A stretch of DNA of 64,000 nt, taken from NCBI GenBank assembly GCA_037043455.1, contig JAWPHD010000136.1:496001-560000 (forward strand), written 5' to 3'. The notes below the pieces were generated by a model. The model searched no databases, was not told where the DNA came from, and saw nothing but the letters and a program-made list of their open reading frames with translations. Below are positions 44,828-58,065 of the stretch, in pieces (the stretch's first letter is position 1; each line of letters opens with the position of its first letter). The position numbers were made by a program, and so were the translations under genes. This DNA is from Cyrtodaria siliqua. Its lineage: Eukaryota > Mollusca > Bivalvia > Adapedonta > Hiatellidae.

Positions 44828-45740
44828 ACGCAGCTGGATATTTGTTGTTTTGGACTGTTTTTCTCAAGCAATACGTATGGAGACATATATTTTGTATTTC
44901 ATTATCTTGAGGAACACAATATGTGCTAATAATACAGAAGTTTTATAAAACAAGTTGTTCATAGGAAATACTTTTTTCTCTCGAAACGTCTCTTTTGTCA
45001 CCAAAATCTGCCATTTATTTCTGAGTATATGCAAGGCAATAAAGGTAATATTCCCCTTTATTTCCGCAAATATATGCATTTGTTTCTGTATATATACATA
45101 GAATAGGATCAGTTATCACATAACTTGCGGTTTGGGAGTGGAATAACACCATTCTATATTTTCGATATACAGATATACCACTAGTTATATAAGTATGCAA
45201 ATAAGTCGAGTAAGCGCTGTAAACAAATCGGAAAATGACTATGATCCAATTCCTATGGTTTATTTCGCGAGTTAAAGCGACAGACAAAATGCAATAAAAG
45301 TCGATATGTGAGTTATGTGATAAATAACATTCGTTCTCATTCATTATTGAATTTATTAAACTCGTTAGCAAAAATTATATAATGCTCGGCAAGAGCCTCG
45401 CCTCGCATTATATCGTTCTTCCAACTCGTTAATAAATTCAATAATGAATGAGTACTCATTTAAGATTCTATATATATAATTAGTTAGCTAGAATAAAATT
45501 TATGTAATTCGATTTGATCTGTGTTACTAAATTTCTTGTTTTTTTGTCTAACTTAGGTGTACTGAAATTACGGGAAATTTGCCAACAAAATGGAATATGG
45601 GTCATATATTTATCTTAAGATATCTCTGAAACCAAGCTGGCCTATTATTTTTAAAAGCTGAATTATGCTTAAGATAGAACGTTCTAGCTATATACCAACT
45701 CTTTAAAAAAAAAAGTGTTTTTTTTGAAGAAACTGTAGGA
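44828..45740. other. No gene seen
   Basis: AT-rich. A hairpin flanks 45340-45460 (tcattattgaatttattaaa and its reverse complement). Confidence 0.35.
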
Positions 45741-46145
45741 AATGTCCTTAAAATACTAGTCTTGATTATCTTCGACGCTTGATTGTAAATACTAGTCTTG
45801 ATTAACTTCGACGCTTGATTGTAAATACTAGTCTTGATTATCTTCGACGCTTGATTGTAAATACTAGTCTTGATTATCTTCGACGCTTGATTGTAAATTC
45901 TAGTCTTGATTATCTTCGACGCTTGATTGTAAATACTAGTCTTGATTATCTTCGACGTTTGATTGTAAATACAAACGTCTTGACCCTTCTCAGGGTTTTT
46001 ATTTATATACAAGAACCCTGCCTTTGTGCAGAAAAAAATATGTTTTGACAATGTTATTTAGTTCGTGGATATAATGAGGAAGTTTTCATTTGTGTTAATT
46101 TATTAATTTATTGTCTTTCTATCATTCTTTATATTTTGGATAGAA
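45741..46145 (-). repeat. 36-bp minisatellite array within a dispersed element
   Basis: About six units of tagtcttgattatcttcgac plus gcttgattgtaaatac at 45757-45972, with flanks that match 40225-40335 and 59745-59910. The unit length is a multiple of three, so both strands have long repetitive open frames. These are not genes. Confidence 0.8.
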
Positions 46146-46310
46146 GATATACATGCATATCTATCCTATGCGTTAGGTATACATGCATATCTAACCCTAA
46201 TCCAGGTCTTTGGATTACATATGCATGCATATCTTTAAGACATACATGCATATCTTACCCAATTTCGGGTAAATTGGGTAAGATATGCATGTATGTCTAA
46301 TTTATGTTAG
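46146..46310. repeat. Palindrome with repeated 'atacatgcatatct'
   Basis: atacatgcatatct recurs four times and its reverse complement once, with a central tacccaatttcgggtaaatt hairpin. Confidence 0.6.
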
Positions 46311-46314
46311 ATAT

Positions 46315-46500
46315 CTATTGTCCGTCGGATGGGGACGTAAACCGGGCGGTCCCATGTATCGGTCTATCTTCCGAGCACGTTAAAGAACCATAGGAATCTA
46401 TTCGATAATAAGAGTAGGGCAGGTTCCCGGATTCCTATGTATCCTTCCCCTTTCTCTGGGGCGGCTTTAATTAACCGTTAAACAACATTCAATTCAATTC
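46315..46500 (+). repeat. Retroposon 3' tail (SINE/LINE-like)
   Basis: gatggggacgtaaaccgg, cgagcacgttaaagaacc and cggctttaattaaccgttaa are followed by a (attca)n tail. The A-T-T-C-A tail and the 'gcacgttaaagaacc' motif are common in molluscan retroposon ends. Confidence 0.5.
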
Positions 46501-48535
46501 AATTCCTCAACTGTTAACTTGTTTGGTTAGCGATAGTAACATATGTTTCATTTTAAGGTGTTCGATTATCTCATCATAACAAATGTACACTGACCTTGAT
46601 TGTTACTATTACTAGAAATAAGTATAACTACGACGACAACGATGTAGGGTTTTACTGAGAAAGATCGAAAAGAGGTCATGCACGATATATACTATTCGTC
46701 ACCGTATTATATATATACTGAAAAAATAAAGTTTAGCAAGCCCTTATGCACATCTAGCTTAAATGTAATGTTATTTTATATTGTGAAGTATTTTAAATCA
46801 TCGGCATGACTTAGGTTGATCTTCTTTTTCACAAACTTTTTTTTTTCCAATGTGAGAGTTATCAGAGTTATCTCCCATTTAGTTAAAACATACTATTTCA
46901 CATTTAAAAATACAAATAAGGTATTTAGAGCGAGATTAAACATTACGAAATAACTGTTATGGATCTCAAGTTATAAAAACCGCTAAAATAATCGACAAGT
47001 TCCTTGCCATTATAAAGATATAGGAACCAAAGTTTACCATTTGTGAAATTACCTCCCTTTACATTGAAATAAGAGCGAAATTATAATTTCTGTAAAACAT
47101 GTAGATTACCACATGTTGCTATTGTTTTCGCACATTTCTTTTGAGACATTCCCTTAATATAACTGATAATTATGTAAGTTATATTGCCCATGACCGCTTC
47201 AGTCTACACATATTCTAGAATCTGGTCAACGAGATTTATATGTTATTTATGTGCTAAACTGATATGTATCAGTAAATTTTTAAGTCCTATGTTCGCTATA
47301 CGGGTATAGTAAGGTAAAAAGCCCAGCTTACCTCCCTTCGCATATATCGTCCAGTATTTCACCTACTAACTTATTTTGATATGAAGGAAAACGATTCCTG
47401 ATGGAGTTTTGGGAATAGTAGATTTCACTCGGCCGCAAATACATATCCTGTATAATTGGTCAATATTTTTGTTTACGTTTTCAATTTATTTGTAATTTAA
47501 ACGCTGCGTTTCCTGCACTATGAATGCTAATCGTTGTTTTGTTTGATTTGTTACGTTAAATCAATATAAAAAGTTATAAACATGAAAGGCAATGGCAATA
47601 GACCACGGTGCACAGATAGTATAAATGGTATAACTCAAAATGCGAGTTGTATTGATTTTAAAATGAACATGCAGTCAGTCAAGTACAACGGTATTACATG
47701 TCGTTTATTCCTTTAGTTAAAATGAAAACAGGACGTATTAAATGTGTCTTTCTAACTGGAACATTGATTTTAATAAAACATTTCGCTTTTTATATTTTCG
47801 AATCCTCAGTTCAACATGTTCGGCTACTGCTTAAAGCTACATTCCCTGTATTTAAATCGCTTTCTTCTTTGTATGCGTGTCTTTATTTGTGACTTCATGT
47901 TCACCCGCTCATGGCGAAATCGAGTGTTTATGCGATACAATTTAACGCGTGACATCATTTACTTACTACCTTACCAGTCCTTCGGATGATTCTTTAAACC
48001 GATGTCTGCTGCCTAAAATGCCCAGTGCAATACAGCGAGGATAAATAAACGCTTTTATGCACTCAGTGCATCACATCGAGCAGTGTACGTACACAGGTAG
48101 AATTATGATTTACAGAAAAAATGTTTGCCTCTTTCGAGACTTTCGGAAATTTGTAACAGTTTAAGTCAGTATAGCGTCTGTAACTTTAAACAAGTGTTAG
48201 TAAAACAAATAGTTTCAACGTCTTGATACATATATCAGTTGTTCATTCGTTGAAATATCGCGGCCTAACCTTTGACCAAAGTTGACTCTAACTATAGGCG
48301 TTAAGGTAATGCACATTATGTTTCCACTTCCTTGACATATCTAATATATTACTATACATTACTAATATAATGTTACCCCTTAACTGTACATGTTTTCAAG
48401 AGAATTGTGATTAGGCGATCATTACTGTCTCTATATGAACAATTATACACCCTATAATTATATAAAAACAATAGCAGAGTTGTTTACGAGTTAGGTGAAC
48501 TAGGAGCTGGAAATGAATGTTCAAGAACGCATACA
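46501..48535. other. No gene seen
   Basis: About 2 kb of AT-rich sequence without a supported feature. Confidence 0.35.
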
Positions 48536-48542
48536 TGTAACG

Positions 48543-48603
48543 TCTGCTTCATCTTCTTCATCTTCTTCTTCTTCTTCTTCTTCTTCTTATTCTTCTTATT
48601 CTT
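48543..48603 (+). repeat. (CTT)n microsatellite
   Basis: A pure and slightly interrupted ctt/tct run. Confidence 0.9.
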
Positions 48604-48769
48604 CTTCCAATACAGTGGTTGTATTCTTAGAATGTGGTTTGCCCTGTGGTTTAAAAGTGCGCTAGCCCAATAAAAAGCAGATAACATTCCCTGTCACTTT
48701 GATACAATTAAAACGACAGTTGACGGAGAATAGGAGACCAGCATGACCATGGGGTTCCTAAGACCTAAC

Positions 48770-49215
48770 TAGGTAACTTTATCAAACCAGTGAATTCTGT
48801 TGCATGCAGTACAATGGTTCGACTTGCACTATATGCATCCACCTTGTGAGATCCTGGAAAATTCAACTGAAATACATAACCAGAAACAATTCCAGCAAAG
48901 AGCTGTCCAGTTTGTACATAGGAGCTACGCTGATCGTACCCAGGGTTGTGTAACACAGATGGTACAGGACCAGCAGTGGGAATCCATACAATACCCAAGG
49001 TACACCAAATGACTAGCCATGCTGTTAAGGATCCAACATGGACTAATGGAGTTAGAAATAAACCTGGTAACTCCAAATGTCAAGCGTGTCCGAGGCTCCC
49101 GGCGACTCTACTAGCCTACTGCCCTGAAGGATGTATACAAGTACTATTTTTCGCATGGACGATTAGAGAGTGTAATATGCTTCCACCCCAAACCACGACA
49201 CCGACACTCTGGGGC
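48770..49215 (+). pseudogene. LINE ORF2 C-terminal remnant
   Basis: The peptide has QFQQRAVQFVHRSYADRTQG, VTQMVQDQQWESIQ and, after a frame change, TIRECNMLP. These match the post-RT region of Jockey/CR1-type elements ('QRRAARFV', 'LQWxxLxxRR', 'TIRxWNxLP'). It is broken by a stop near 49010 and a frameshift. Confidence 0.65.
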
Positions 49216-50270
49216 CATTCAGTGCCAGGCTTATCACTATGCTGTAGTGCTCACGTGGTGCTTCCATGCCATTCCGTGTCTTCTTTAAAAGTAACTCCGA
49301 TGTACTTGCTACTGTCGACTAACTCAAGTGTGTGGTCATATAGTTGATATAATGAGTTGATTAGCTGGCATTGTTTGTTGTGGCTCTGAAAACAGTACAT
49401 TTATCTGGATGAAATATAAATTGGCAGTCATCTTCCCTTTCCTTAAGAGCTGAGAACGAACTGGCGAAAAAGCAAACACTCAACCGCCGACAATCTGGCG
49501 TCCGAGGTCGATTCTGGAAGGTCATTTATTGCATGCTAGAAAAATGGGTCAAGACCGTACCTTGACGGCCACTGGATATGGGACATAGCTTGAGTATACA
49601 AGGTCATTGGTCAGATATCGGTCATAAGATGCCCACTTAAACAGGGGCCAATGATTGAGTTATATTAGGAGTGCATTAGGGACGCTCTACAGTGGCTGCA
49701 AAAACTACCACACCACGGGTCGCTTTAATAAGCTATGTTTTTAGCTAATAATCACCTTTAGAAGTATGCTTGCGAACCTCACTAAGCAGTTCAACGAGAT
49801 AGTTTGAACAAGGTAGAATACTATTGAGATACTATGTTCCCTGTATCCAGGTTAATTATTCTGTTTACTCCATTTTGAGCTGCTGATGACAAAACCATCA
49901 CAACCTGTTGAAGCTTGTGACACCAACGATGACGTATAAGCACCAGTCCAAGAACCATGTTAAATGATGAACGACTAAATTAAAGCTAGGTTTCGAACTA
50001 TAATGTCGATATGTAACTATCCAACGAATTTTAGCACTTGTCGTATTGATTATTTCAAAGGATTTTTTTACTGAAACCAATTTCTAAAGGTTAAACAAAT
50101 AATCTGGTTCCAACGACAACTGGGGGAGAAAGTTGGTAAACTCGCAAGAAAATGTTAGGCCCCCTCCTAAGATAAAATGGTCGACCCCTTAGGGAGGTAA
50201 TTCATATTATATTCCGTCCATATTTTTCCGAAAGGGTTGTTTCCCATCCTTGTGACAATACAAAAAAACA
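49216..50270. other. No gene seen
   Basis: Mixed composition with no supported feature. It may contain more LINE debris. Confidence 0.3.
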
Positions 50271-51650
50271 AAACTTTCTAACCTCGTTCGAAAAGACTAG
50301 TGTAATTTTGCCATTTCTCATTAAATTTGCCAATAAAATTTGTTCTGAAAGCTATTACTTTTTCTGTGTTATATTGGTAGAGAACTGAGTTTTTATACAT
50401 GGTTAAACATGGTAATCTTTTATCTAGCAAAAGTAAATACATTTCTTGGCTATTAGTATAAGATGATTAAAGTATTATCTAGTATAATATCTCCGAAATA
50501 ATTTTACTTATATCTAATGTTAAATTATTAAGATGTCTGCACCGTTCTTTAAACCAGTTGCAAACACTATTCCAAAAAGATTGCACATTTCTACAGTGCC
50601 AGAATAAATGAATTAATGATTCTGTATTTGCATTACAGAAAGAACATCTGTCATTGTTAGTAATATTCATTTTAACAAAAAGTTTATTTGTTGCTAAGAT
50701 ACGGTGTAATAATCTTGTCTGTAACCAAATAAGTGCAGTGTATTTTGTTATCTTAAAAGGGAGTAATTTATATTTCTCCATTCTTCCTTTTTTTCCATAA
50801 TTTTTCTTGATTCCATGTTAATATTGCTTTTGGTTCAGTTGTTTTTCTATTCAGACTTTTGTAAATAGTTTTGCACCCCTTGTCATCTTTCTTAATTAGA
50901 TGTAGGACTAAGTTTTGAATGGGGCCAACTATTGTATATTTATCTTTCGTTATTTCTAATCGGCTAATTGTTGATTTTATTGCCCTTATAACACGTTCAT
51001 ACTCAATAAAGTTTGAAAAATATCCATATTTTTCTTGAAAGAAGTCAAAAGACAGAAAATCACCATTTTCATCTACAAAATCATTAACAAAAATTATATT
51101 CCTAACTATATATTGTTTACTATACACATGTATAAACAATTACTTCCAGTCTTAATTGTATCATTGAGAAAAACTGGTTCCATTAATATATCGTTCCATG
51201 AATTTGGAGTGTCTTTTTTTAACTGACCCAATGCACTATATACTTCATTCCAAAATGTGTTGTCTGTCTTGTTCAGGCTGTTGTCTATAAAGTTATGTCC
51301 AAATTTAGCAGGTGCTTTTGCAAAAGGGTACATAATTTCAAAAAGGTGACACCATTTTTTATTGACCATGTTCTGTCTTCTTATCCAAGTGACCTTCAGG
51401 GATTTCATAAAATATTATATATTTAACATATTTAGACCCCCTTCACTAAAAGGCTGATTTATAATGTCTCTTTTTATTCGGTCGACAGGACTATTGCATA
51501 TATATTCATAAAACAGTGAGTTTAACTGTTTGATTATTATTTTGGTGGGTTTGGGATGGTTAATATGAGGTGACTGATTTTTGACAGAGAAAGGCTTTTT
51601 ATTACAACGATTTTACCCTTAGGATATGTTGCATTCTTTTTAATTTAGTT
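50271..51650 (-). pseudogene. L1/Tx1-type LINE ORF2 remnant, minus strand
   Basis: Read from 51640 downward: GKIVVIKSLSLSKISHL with 'PNPP', FSEGGLNMLNI, LKVTWIRR, then LQTRLLHRILATNKL and CSFC-H-FWHC (zf-RVT zinc-binding domain, around 50600-50680), ending with a FNEKWQNY tail near 50290. These are the successive conserved blocks of the C-terminal half of L1-type ORF2. Stops and frame changes occur at about 51420, 51120 and 50479. The RT palm is missing upstream, as expected for a 5'-truncated insert. Confidence 0.75.
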
Positions 51651-53002
51651 CTTTTGACTGTTACCTGTGATACGCAGGCTTCATAACCTCTGCTCCCAGC
51701 TAAATTCCATTTTGTTTATTTCGTTAATTGTTTTCTCGTTTAGCGCAACACGTTTTGTTAGAAATTGGGACCATACGCCGAATGGTGTGACAATACCGCA
51801 TTGAAGGTTTCATGTTCACATTCATATACATGTACATACCATCTTCGGGATGGCTCACATTTCTGTACAACTGGCATTTTATACTGAGTTCGGCTCAGTC
51901 CGGACTGAACAGTCTCAATCAAACCGAGACTGCAATATTTGGTGTATCCAAATTTCTCCTCTCATACTTTTTTAGTTATATTTGTATGTCAGATGTGTTG
52001 GGAATCGATAGTTATTAATCAAAAACTGACTGATGTACTCTCCACCGCATGTCCGTTTTACCAAGTCAGACTCTATGTGGTTATTTCTTTTTCCTTAGAG
52101 ACTGAAATGTCATTGTGCTTTTGATTAAATGAATGTTTGATGTGAATGTTTGATGTGATTTTATAACCTGTGTTTAGTCCAACATCATGCCCGTTTTACA
52201 AAACTCTATTTAGCCACAGCCCAAATTATGTTTTTGCCTTAGGGACTTTATTTTTCTGCATAACTTGCATTTGTTCAATTATTAATATTAATTATAAGAA
52301 TAGTATTAAGCAATTTTGTTTTGTATATTATTAATTTTTGATATTATTGCACCAATAATATATTAAAACTTAAAGAATAATAAGACGAAATATAAAACAG
52401 TTAAAATTTGATTTATTTAAATGTAACCAGGGTAAAAGTAAAAATGATACTGGATATATAAATCGAGACACTCATTTCAAATACTTCAATATTGTGTCCC
52501 TTTAAAAAGGCATTGTGCTCTTGCTTGTCAAATGAATATGATTATATGAGCGTCCGTATTTATTCTTAGAATAGAAGGAATGAAGATATACATAATTGTA
52601 TTGTAAATTGTACATTGTGAGCTCATAACAGTATTTTCTATTATGTTTAACCATGTTGACTACTTGTAAACTATAATTATAAGGTGACTTATAGGTCCGT
52701 TGGGCCGGGTGTTTCTCTATGCATTTGTATTAAATGTTTGTTATTTGCGTATACACATGTCACTATAATAAAATATTTACTTACTATAGTTGGCGTAACA
52801 CAATAACCACTATGCATTAAACGCCGTGTATGAGTCTCGATGTGAAATACGATATTTTGATGATTTTTGATAATCCAAAGCTGCTACCTACACAATCGAT
52901 GTTGTATTGTTGTGTGATTTTTTTCGGAAGCAACGTATAGATAATATTGTCTTGGACAAATTTAGGTAATTTTCGTAGATTTAATTATTTTTTACCAACA
53001 AG
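51651..53002. other. No gene seen
   Basis: AT-rich. A 12-bp tandem (aatgtttgatgtg) lies near 52130. Confidence 0.3.
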
Positions 53003-54748
53003 AGGCCCAAGAGGGCCTGTGGACGCTCTACTGGCTAACATGGCTCTTATAATATCAATGAAGCGAGTGACTGCTATTTATGTTTTCTTAAAAGTTTCGA
53101 GCAAAAAACAGCTTTTTAACTAAATCAAGGGCCATAACTAAAGAATCTGGTAAAGTTTGGTAACGATCAGATGAAAAATGAGGCATGAATTAACGAGGCA
53201 AAATATAGCATTTTTAACTAAATCAAGAGCCATAACTCCTCTGTGACTGGTTTTCGAACTTGTCCGAGCTTTCATTGATATTAACAATCTGTGCAAGTTT
53301 GGTAAAGATCAAATAATAAATGAAGGTCCTAGAGTATTCACAAGGCTTAATATGGCATTTTTCAGCAAAACAAGGGCCATAACTCCGTTGAAATTATTTC
53401 GATCTTGCCGGTTTTTTAACTTGTTCGAGCTTTCATTGATATAAAGACACTGGCAAAGTTAAGTATTGATTCGATTAATATTGAAGGCCCTAGAGTGTTC
53501 ACAAGGCAGAAAATAGCATTTTTCAGAAAAAACAAGGGCCATAACTCCTGTGTTAATAATCCGATTTAGCTCGTTTCAAACTTGTTCGAGCTTTCATTGA
53601 AATTAACAATCTGTGCAAGTTTGGTAAAGATCAAATAATAAATGAAGGTGCTAGAGTGTTCACAAGGCAGAAAATGCCATTTTTGAGAAAAAAACAAGGG
53701 CCATAACTCTGGTGTTACTGACCCAATTCAGCCGATTTTCGAACTTGTTCAAGCTATAATTGGTATTAACAATCTGTGCAAGTTTGGTAACGATCAAATA
53801 ATAAATGAAGGTGCTAGAGCGTTCATAAGGCAGAAAATAGACATTTTCAGAAAAACAAGGGCCATAACTCCGGTGAAATTATTCCGATCTGGCTGGTTTT
53901 CGAACTTGTCCGAGCTTTCATTGATATTAACAATCTGTGCAAGTTTGGTAAAGATCAAATAATAAATGAAGGTGCTAGAGTGTTCAAAAGGCAGAAAATG
54001 CCATTTTCCAGGGAAAAAAAAGGGCCATAACTCTGGTGTTACTGACCCAATTCTGCTGATTTTCGAACTTGTTCAAGCTATAATCGGTATTAACAATCTG
54101 TACAAGGTTGGTAACGATCAAATAATAAATGAAGGTGCTAGAGCGCTCACAAGGCAGAAAATAGCAATTTTCAGAAAAAACAAGGGCCATTACTCCGGTG
54201 TAACTGATCTGATTTGGCTGGTTTTCGAACTTGTCCGAGCTTTCATTGATATTGACAATCTGTGCAAGTTTGGTAAAGATCAAATAATAAATGAAGGTGC
54301 TAGAGCATTCATAAGGCAGAAAATAGCAAATTTCAGAAAAAACAAGGGCCATAACTCAGGTGTTACTAATCAAATTTGGCTGGTTTTCGAACTTGTCCGA
54401 GCTTTCATTGATATTAACAATCTGTGCAAGTTTGGTAAAGATCAAATAATAAATGAAGGTGCTAGAGTGTTCACAAGGCTTAATATGGCATTTTTCAGCA
54501 AAACAAGGGCCATAACTCCGGTGAAATTATTCCGATCTGGCTGGTTTTCGAACTTGTCCGAGCTTTCATTGATATTAACAACCTGTTAAAGTTTGGTAAA
54601 GATCAGATAAAAAATGAAGGCCCTATTGTGGTAACAAGACAAAAGTTAACGACGGACGACGGACGACGGACTACGGACGACGGACGGACGGACGACGGAC
54701 AACTCGCCATCCCATAAGCTCTGCTGGCCTTTGGCCAGTAGAGCTAAA
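53003..54748 (+). repeat. 'gggccataactc' tandem repeat element
   Basis: About ten units of 150-175 bp with the order gggccataactccggtg, gttttcgaacttgtccgagc, tttcattgatattaacaat, tgtgcaagtttggtaaagat, aaatgaaggtgctagagtgt, tcacaaggcagaaaatagca. The element opens with agggcctgtggacgctctac and closes with a (gacg)n tract then ggccagtagagct, giving short inverted ends. The long open frame across units (53966-54589) is periodic and not a gene. Confidence 0.85.
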
Positions 54749-56880
54749 AATGCATGGTTTAAGAAAAAGGGGGATAACTCCTCTGTGTACTGAACTTTTC
54801 AGAAAAAATATTTTATTTGGAATATTGGTGGTGGTCTATCTAATTATTCAATATACATCATTAATTATTTCCTGTTTTGCTGTCTATACAATAAAGGAAA
54901 GAAAAAGGGGTACTTTTTATTTTTGCTCAGTATACAAACATATCTTAGACCAATAAAAGGTAATTCTTCTATTTTACAAATTACTTCGATGGAATAATAT
55001 TCAAGACAGAAAACAATAACAATTTATTGGCAAATATAACAAACCAGTGAAGTAATAAGAGATTAGTTCACTGAACTAATCTCAGTGATCACTGTTACAC
55101 GCCATTGCAACTGTTTCTTGATGTAATGCGTTTCCCCCCTCAGTTTCCATTGTTTTTACTTATTTATTAACATCTACATCGTTACGTTGTTCTGTCAAGC
55201 TTAACAATAACGCAACGGAGAATGCCTTAGTGAGCGCTTAGACAACTATCTGACAGAGAAGTTAGTAGTAGATAGAAAAAGAATGAAATAATTTAAAAGA
55301 CATAAAGATTTAAAAGTTATAATGTAATTAATATGAGAAACATGTCTATATAGACAATAAATGAACAGAGTCAAAATAAAAGAATTACTCTATAAAAATT
55401 TGCTTTTTACTGAAGACTAAACCTATGCGGTTTCCGTGGCAGTACCAGTGCCCATATGCCCCACCGGCGCAGCTTTAGCCCAACACTTGACCTTCTTTGC
55501 AACTTAAATGAATTTAAATGAAACACGGCCAACTTGATTTTTTTTAAAACTCGCGCCGTCCCGTTAGTTTTCTATATAAATGGCATCATTAATATTAAAG
55601 AATATATTTTTTTCAAATATAAGAGCAATATGAAGAAAAATGGTTTTGCATGAATCTGTTGATAATATTTCACCAATAATTTATTTAAACCTGTGGTAGA
55701 ATAATGAAGAAAAGCTGACAACTCAAATTTGTATTTAATTATATTCAAGCAGGTTTAAAGTCAAAATGATACTGGATTAATAAATCGAGAAGCTAATTAA
55801 CACTTCATGATGGCCGTGTGTCCCATTACATGGGTTACGTCTTTTTCATATTTTACATACACAAATTCATACATAACACATGGTTTATTTCAATGCAAAT
55901 TACAGATAACACAAAGTTAGGGTAAGGTCGAAATTGGCCACATAAAAAAACGTTTTTCGGCAGCTAATGTATTTATCCGGTTTGGTTTCGATACATACCA
56001 AGCTCCATTATGCCGACCACAATCGGGACCTCCACGTTAATTTCCGTTTATTTATCAGTTACGGAAATCGACTAGGTAGTTCAGCTTTACACGCGGTAAG
56101 TATTCATCACGATAGCTATCATCTATGTCAACAAACTTGCCAACAAATATTTCAAAGATAAAATCGATTACTATACTGGAATGTACAAGCCACGCACAAA
56201 CCATTTTCTCCCCGACGCAGATCATATACGTGGTATGCATGTTTTCGAAATACCGTCTGGCATACATTGACTATGCGCCTGTGAAACATGCTGGTAAAGT
56301 ATAGTTTCTCTTCATAAGCGGTCGGAATAATACAGATGCTGCGTTTAAAACATTCTCGCTTTTCAACGCTGAGGGTTCGACTCCCACTGGGAGTTCGACG
56401 GAAGATCGACTTGTCAAGAGAGAAAGTGTTGATTTTTATGAATGACGTAAAACACTATTCAAACAAACACACAAAAGTACAAAACAGTCATGCTGGCCAA
56501 CACTCCTATGTTTACACGCGCGCCTCTGTCAAGTTACACACTAATTAGTTCGTATACCAGAACACACAGAGTCTGTATATTCATCAGTTGTACTGTTTAT
56601 GATTGATAGCCACAGGAAGGCTATGGCGTCATGATTTTCCTTTAGAGAGTCGCTGTTTATCTCTTATTGTATTATTATTTATTATTATTTCATACCGTCT
56701 CACGCGTGGGAGAAAATAGAGCGCCCATCATCACCTTGTGTAGCTGCATTAGCAAAGTATCTGTGCATCCAATTCCAAAATAGAGCGCCAATGCTTGAAT
56801 CATGAACTGGTAACATTCTTGCTTTAGCTTCGTTTGCGAAAACAGAATGCCACTAATTTAATCATGAACACGCCTATTAT
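54749..56880. other. Unassigned, with small palindromes and a tRNA-like B box
   Basis: A 25-bp perfect palindrome lies at 55059-55083 (gattagttcactgaactaat core). gggttcgactcccactggga near 56370 resembles a tRNA B box and may mark a SINE relic. No gene is supported. Confidence 0.35.
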
Positions 56881-57062
56881 AGAGGGCCTCCCAGGGGTTT
56901 GGGGGAACAAGGGAACATGGTCATTTATTTTTGGGAGCAAGGGAACATTGTCTGTCATTGGTAATATTTTTGGGGAACAAGGGAACATTGTAAAATAGTT
57001 TGTGGAACAAAGCAAAATATTTTTGGAGAACAAGGGAACATGGACCCCCTGGGAGGGCCTCA
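56881..57062. repeat. Small TIR element with 'gggaacaagggaacat' units
   Basis: The ends gagggcctcccagggg and ccccctgggagggcctc are inverted. Inside, gggaacaagggaacatgg-like units recur four times. Confidence 0.6.
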
Positions 57063-57939
57063 TTATAGAGTTTATTACGTCCCAACTTTAATAATTAGCC
57101 TCGTAAAACAGAATGTCTTCGCTTGTATCGTAAAGACGCCTTTCGTTACTTATATTCTAGTCAAGTACCCGCCTATTTGAAAACAGAGCGTTTCTTTTTC
57201 ATTCTTGCTCTTCTCTCCTTCAGTTCATTCTCTTCCTTGATAGATCGCCTTAGATGTGTTCGCAACGGCTGCTCTCGCAGTGGGTCCTTGCCGCAAATCA
57301 CTTGATCGTACACTGTGGCAAATTCACTGAAATATGTACAATACCGTGTTTAAATATGACAAATTAGTACACATGTAACTTCTACTTTGTTTATTCTAGC
57401 TTAATATTACACGTAGAGATCAAACATTAAAGAAACTACGATGTGTCGGCACATTTAAATCTAAATTACTCGTGTGATATAGTCGAATACATATTGATTT
57501 CTGAAAATGAACCGTAACACGTCACAGTGTTTTTTTCCGATTGCTACGATATCTTATTTTGCGACAAACCATCCATTCTATCATATCAGTCCAGTTTCTG
57601 TATAGATGTCGTGTCAGAACAGAACCGACTCAGCATGCATACCAGACATAAGAATCATGGCTCTTATGTTAGTATGTACCTACCATAAAGCCATGATTCC
57701 TTGTGTTAGAATTATCACCGACCCCTATACGCACTTTTCCGGCGAGGTTTCTGACGACATCACGCAATACATGCATATACAACTGCCGCATTTCAAAAGA
57801 ACAAACCTTAAATACCACACCTGCATGCACACAACTCACCAAAGAGAAGAACGACATGTCGATTTATTCGGTTTTCTTAAGCCACTTAATTTCAGAATTT
57901 TTTATTGTTTACTTTCGAAATAATCTCGTTCTCGTGTGA
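57063..57939. other. No gene called; short hairpin
   Basis: A hairpin at about 57648-57692 (agaatcatggct with agccatgattcc). The open frames at 57606-57939 lack family resemblance. Confidence 0.35.
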
Positions 57940-58065
57940 CGTCTCGTTCTATATATGGGAACTTAACCCCGCCCTACTCACACACCTGACACTTTGTGTG
58001 TGTGTGTTTTTTTTGTGTCAGTTGTGGGCGGGTTTAAGTTTCCAAACACGGAACGAGGCAGCGCG
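57940..58065. repeat. Foldback element with (GT)n loop
   Basis: The arms ctcgttc and gggaacttaaccccgccc, then cacacctgacac on the left, pair with gtgtcag, gggcgggtttaagtttcc and ggaacgaggc on the right. Confidence 0.6.

Noticed and set aside
45602..46051. 149-codon frame with repeated IYNQASKIIKTS
   Set aside because: Direct translation of the 36-bp minisatellite; the complementary strand is open as well.
53966..54589. 207-codon frame in the 'gggccataac' block
   Set aside because: Periodic with the DNA repeat and not conserved in other units, which carry stops.
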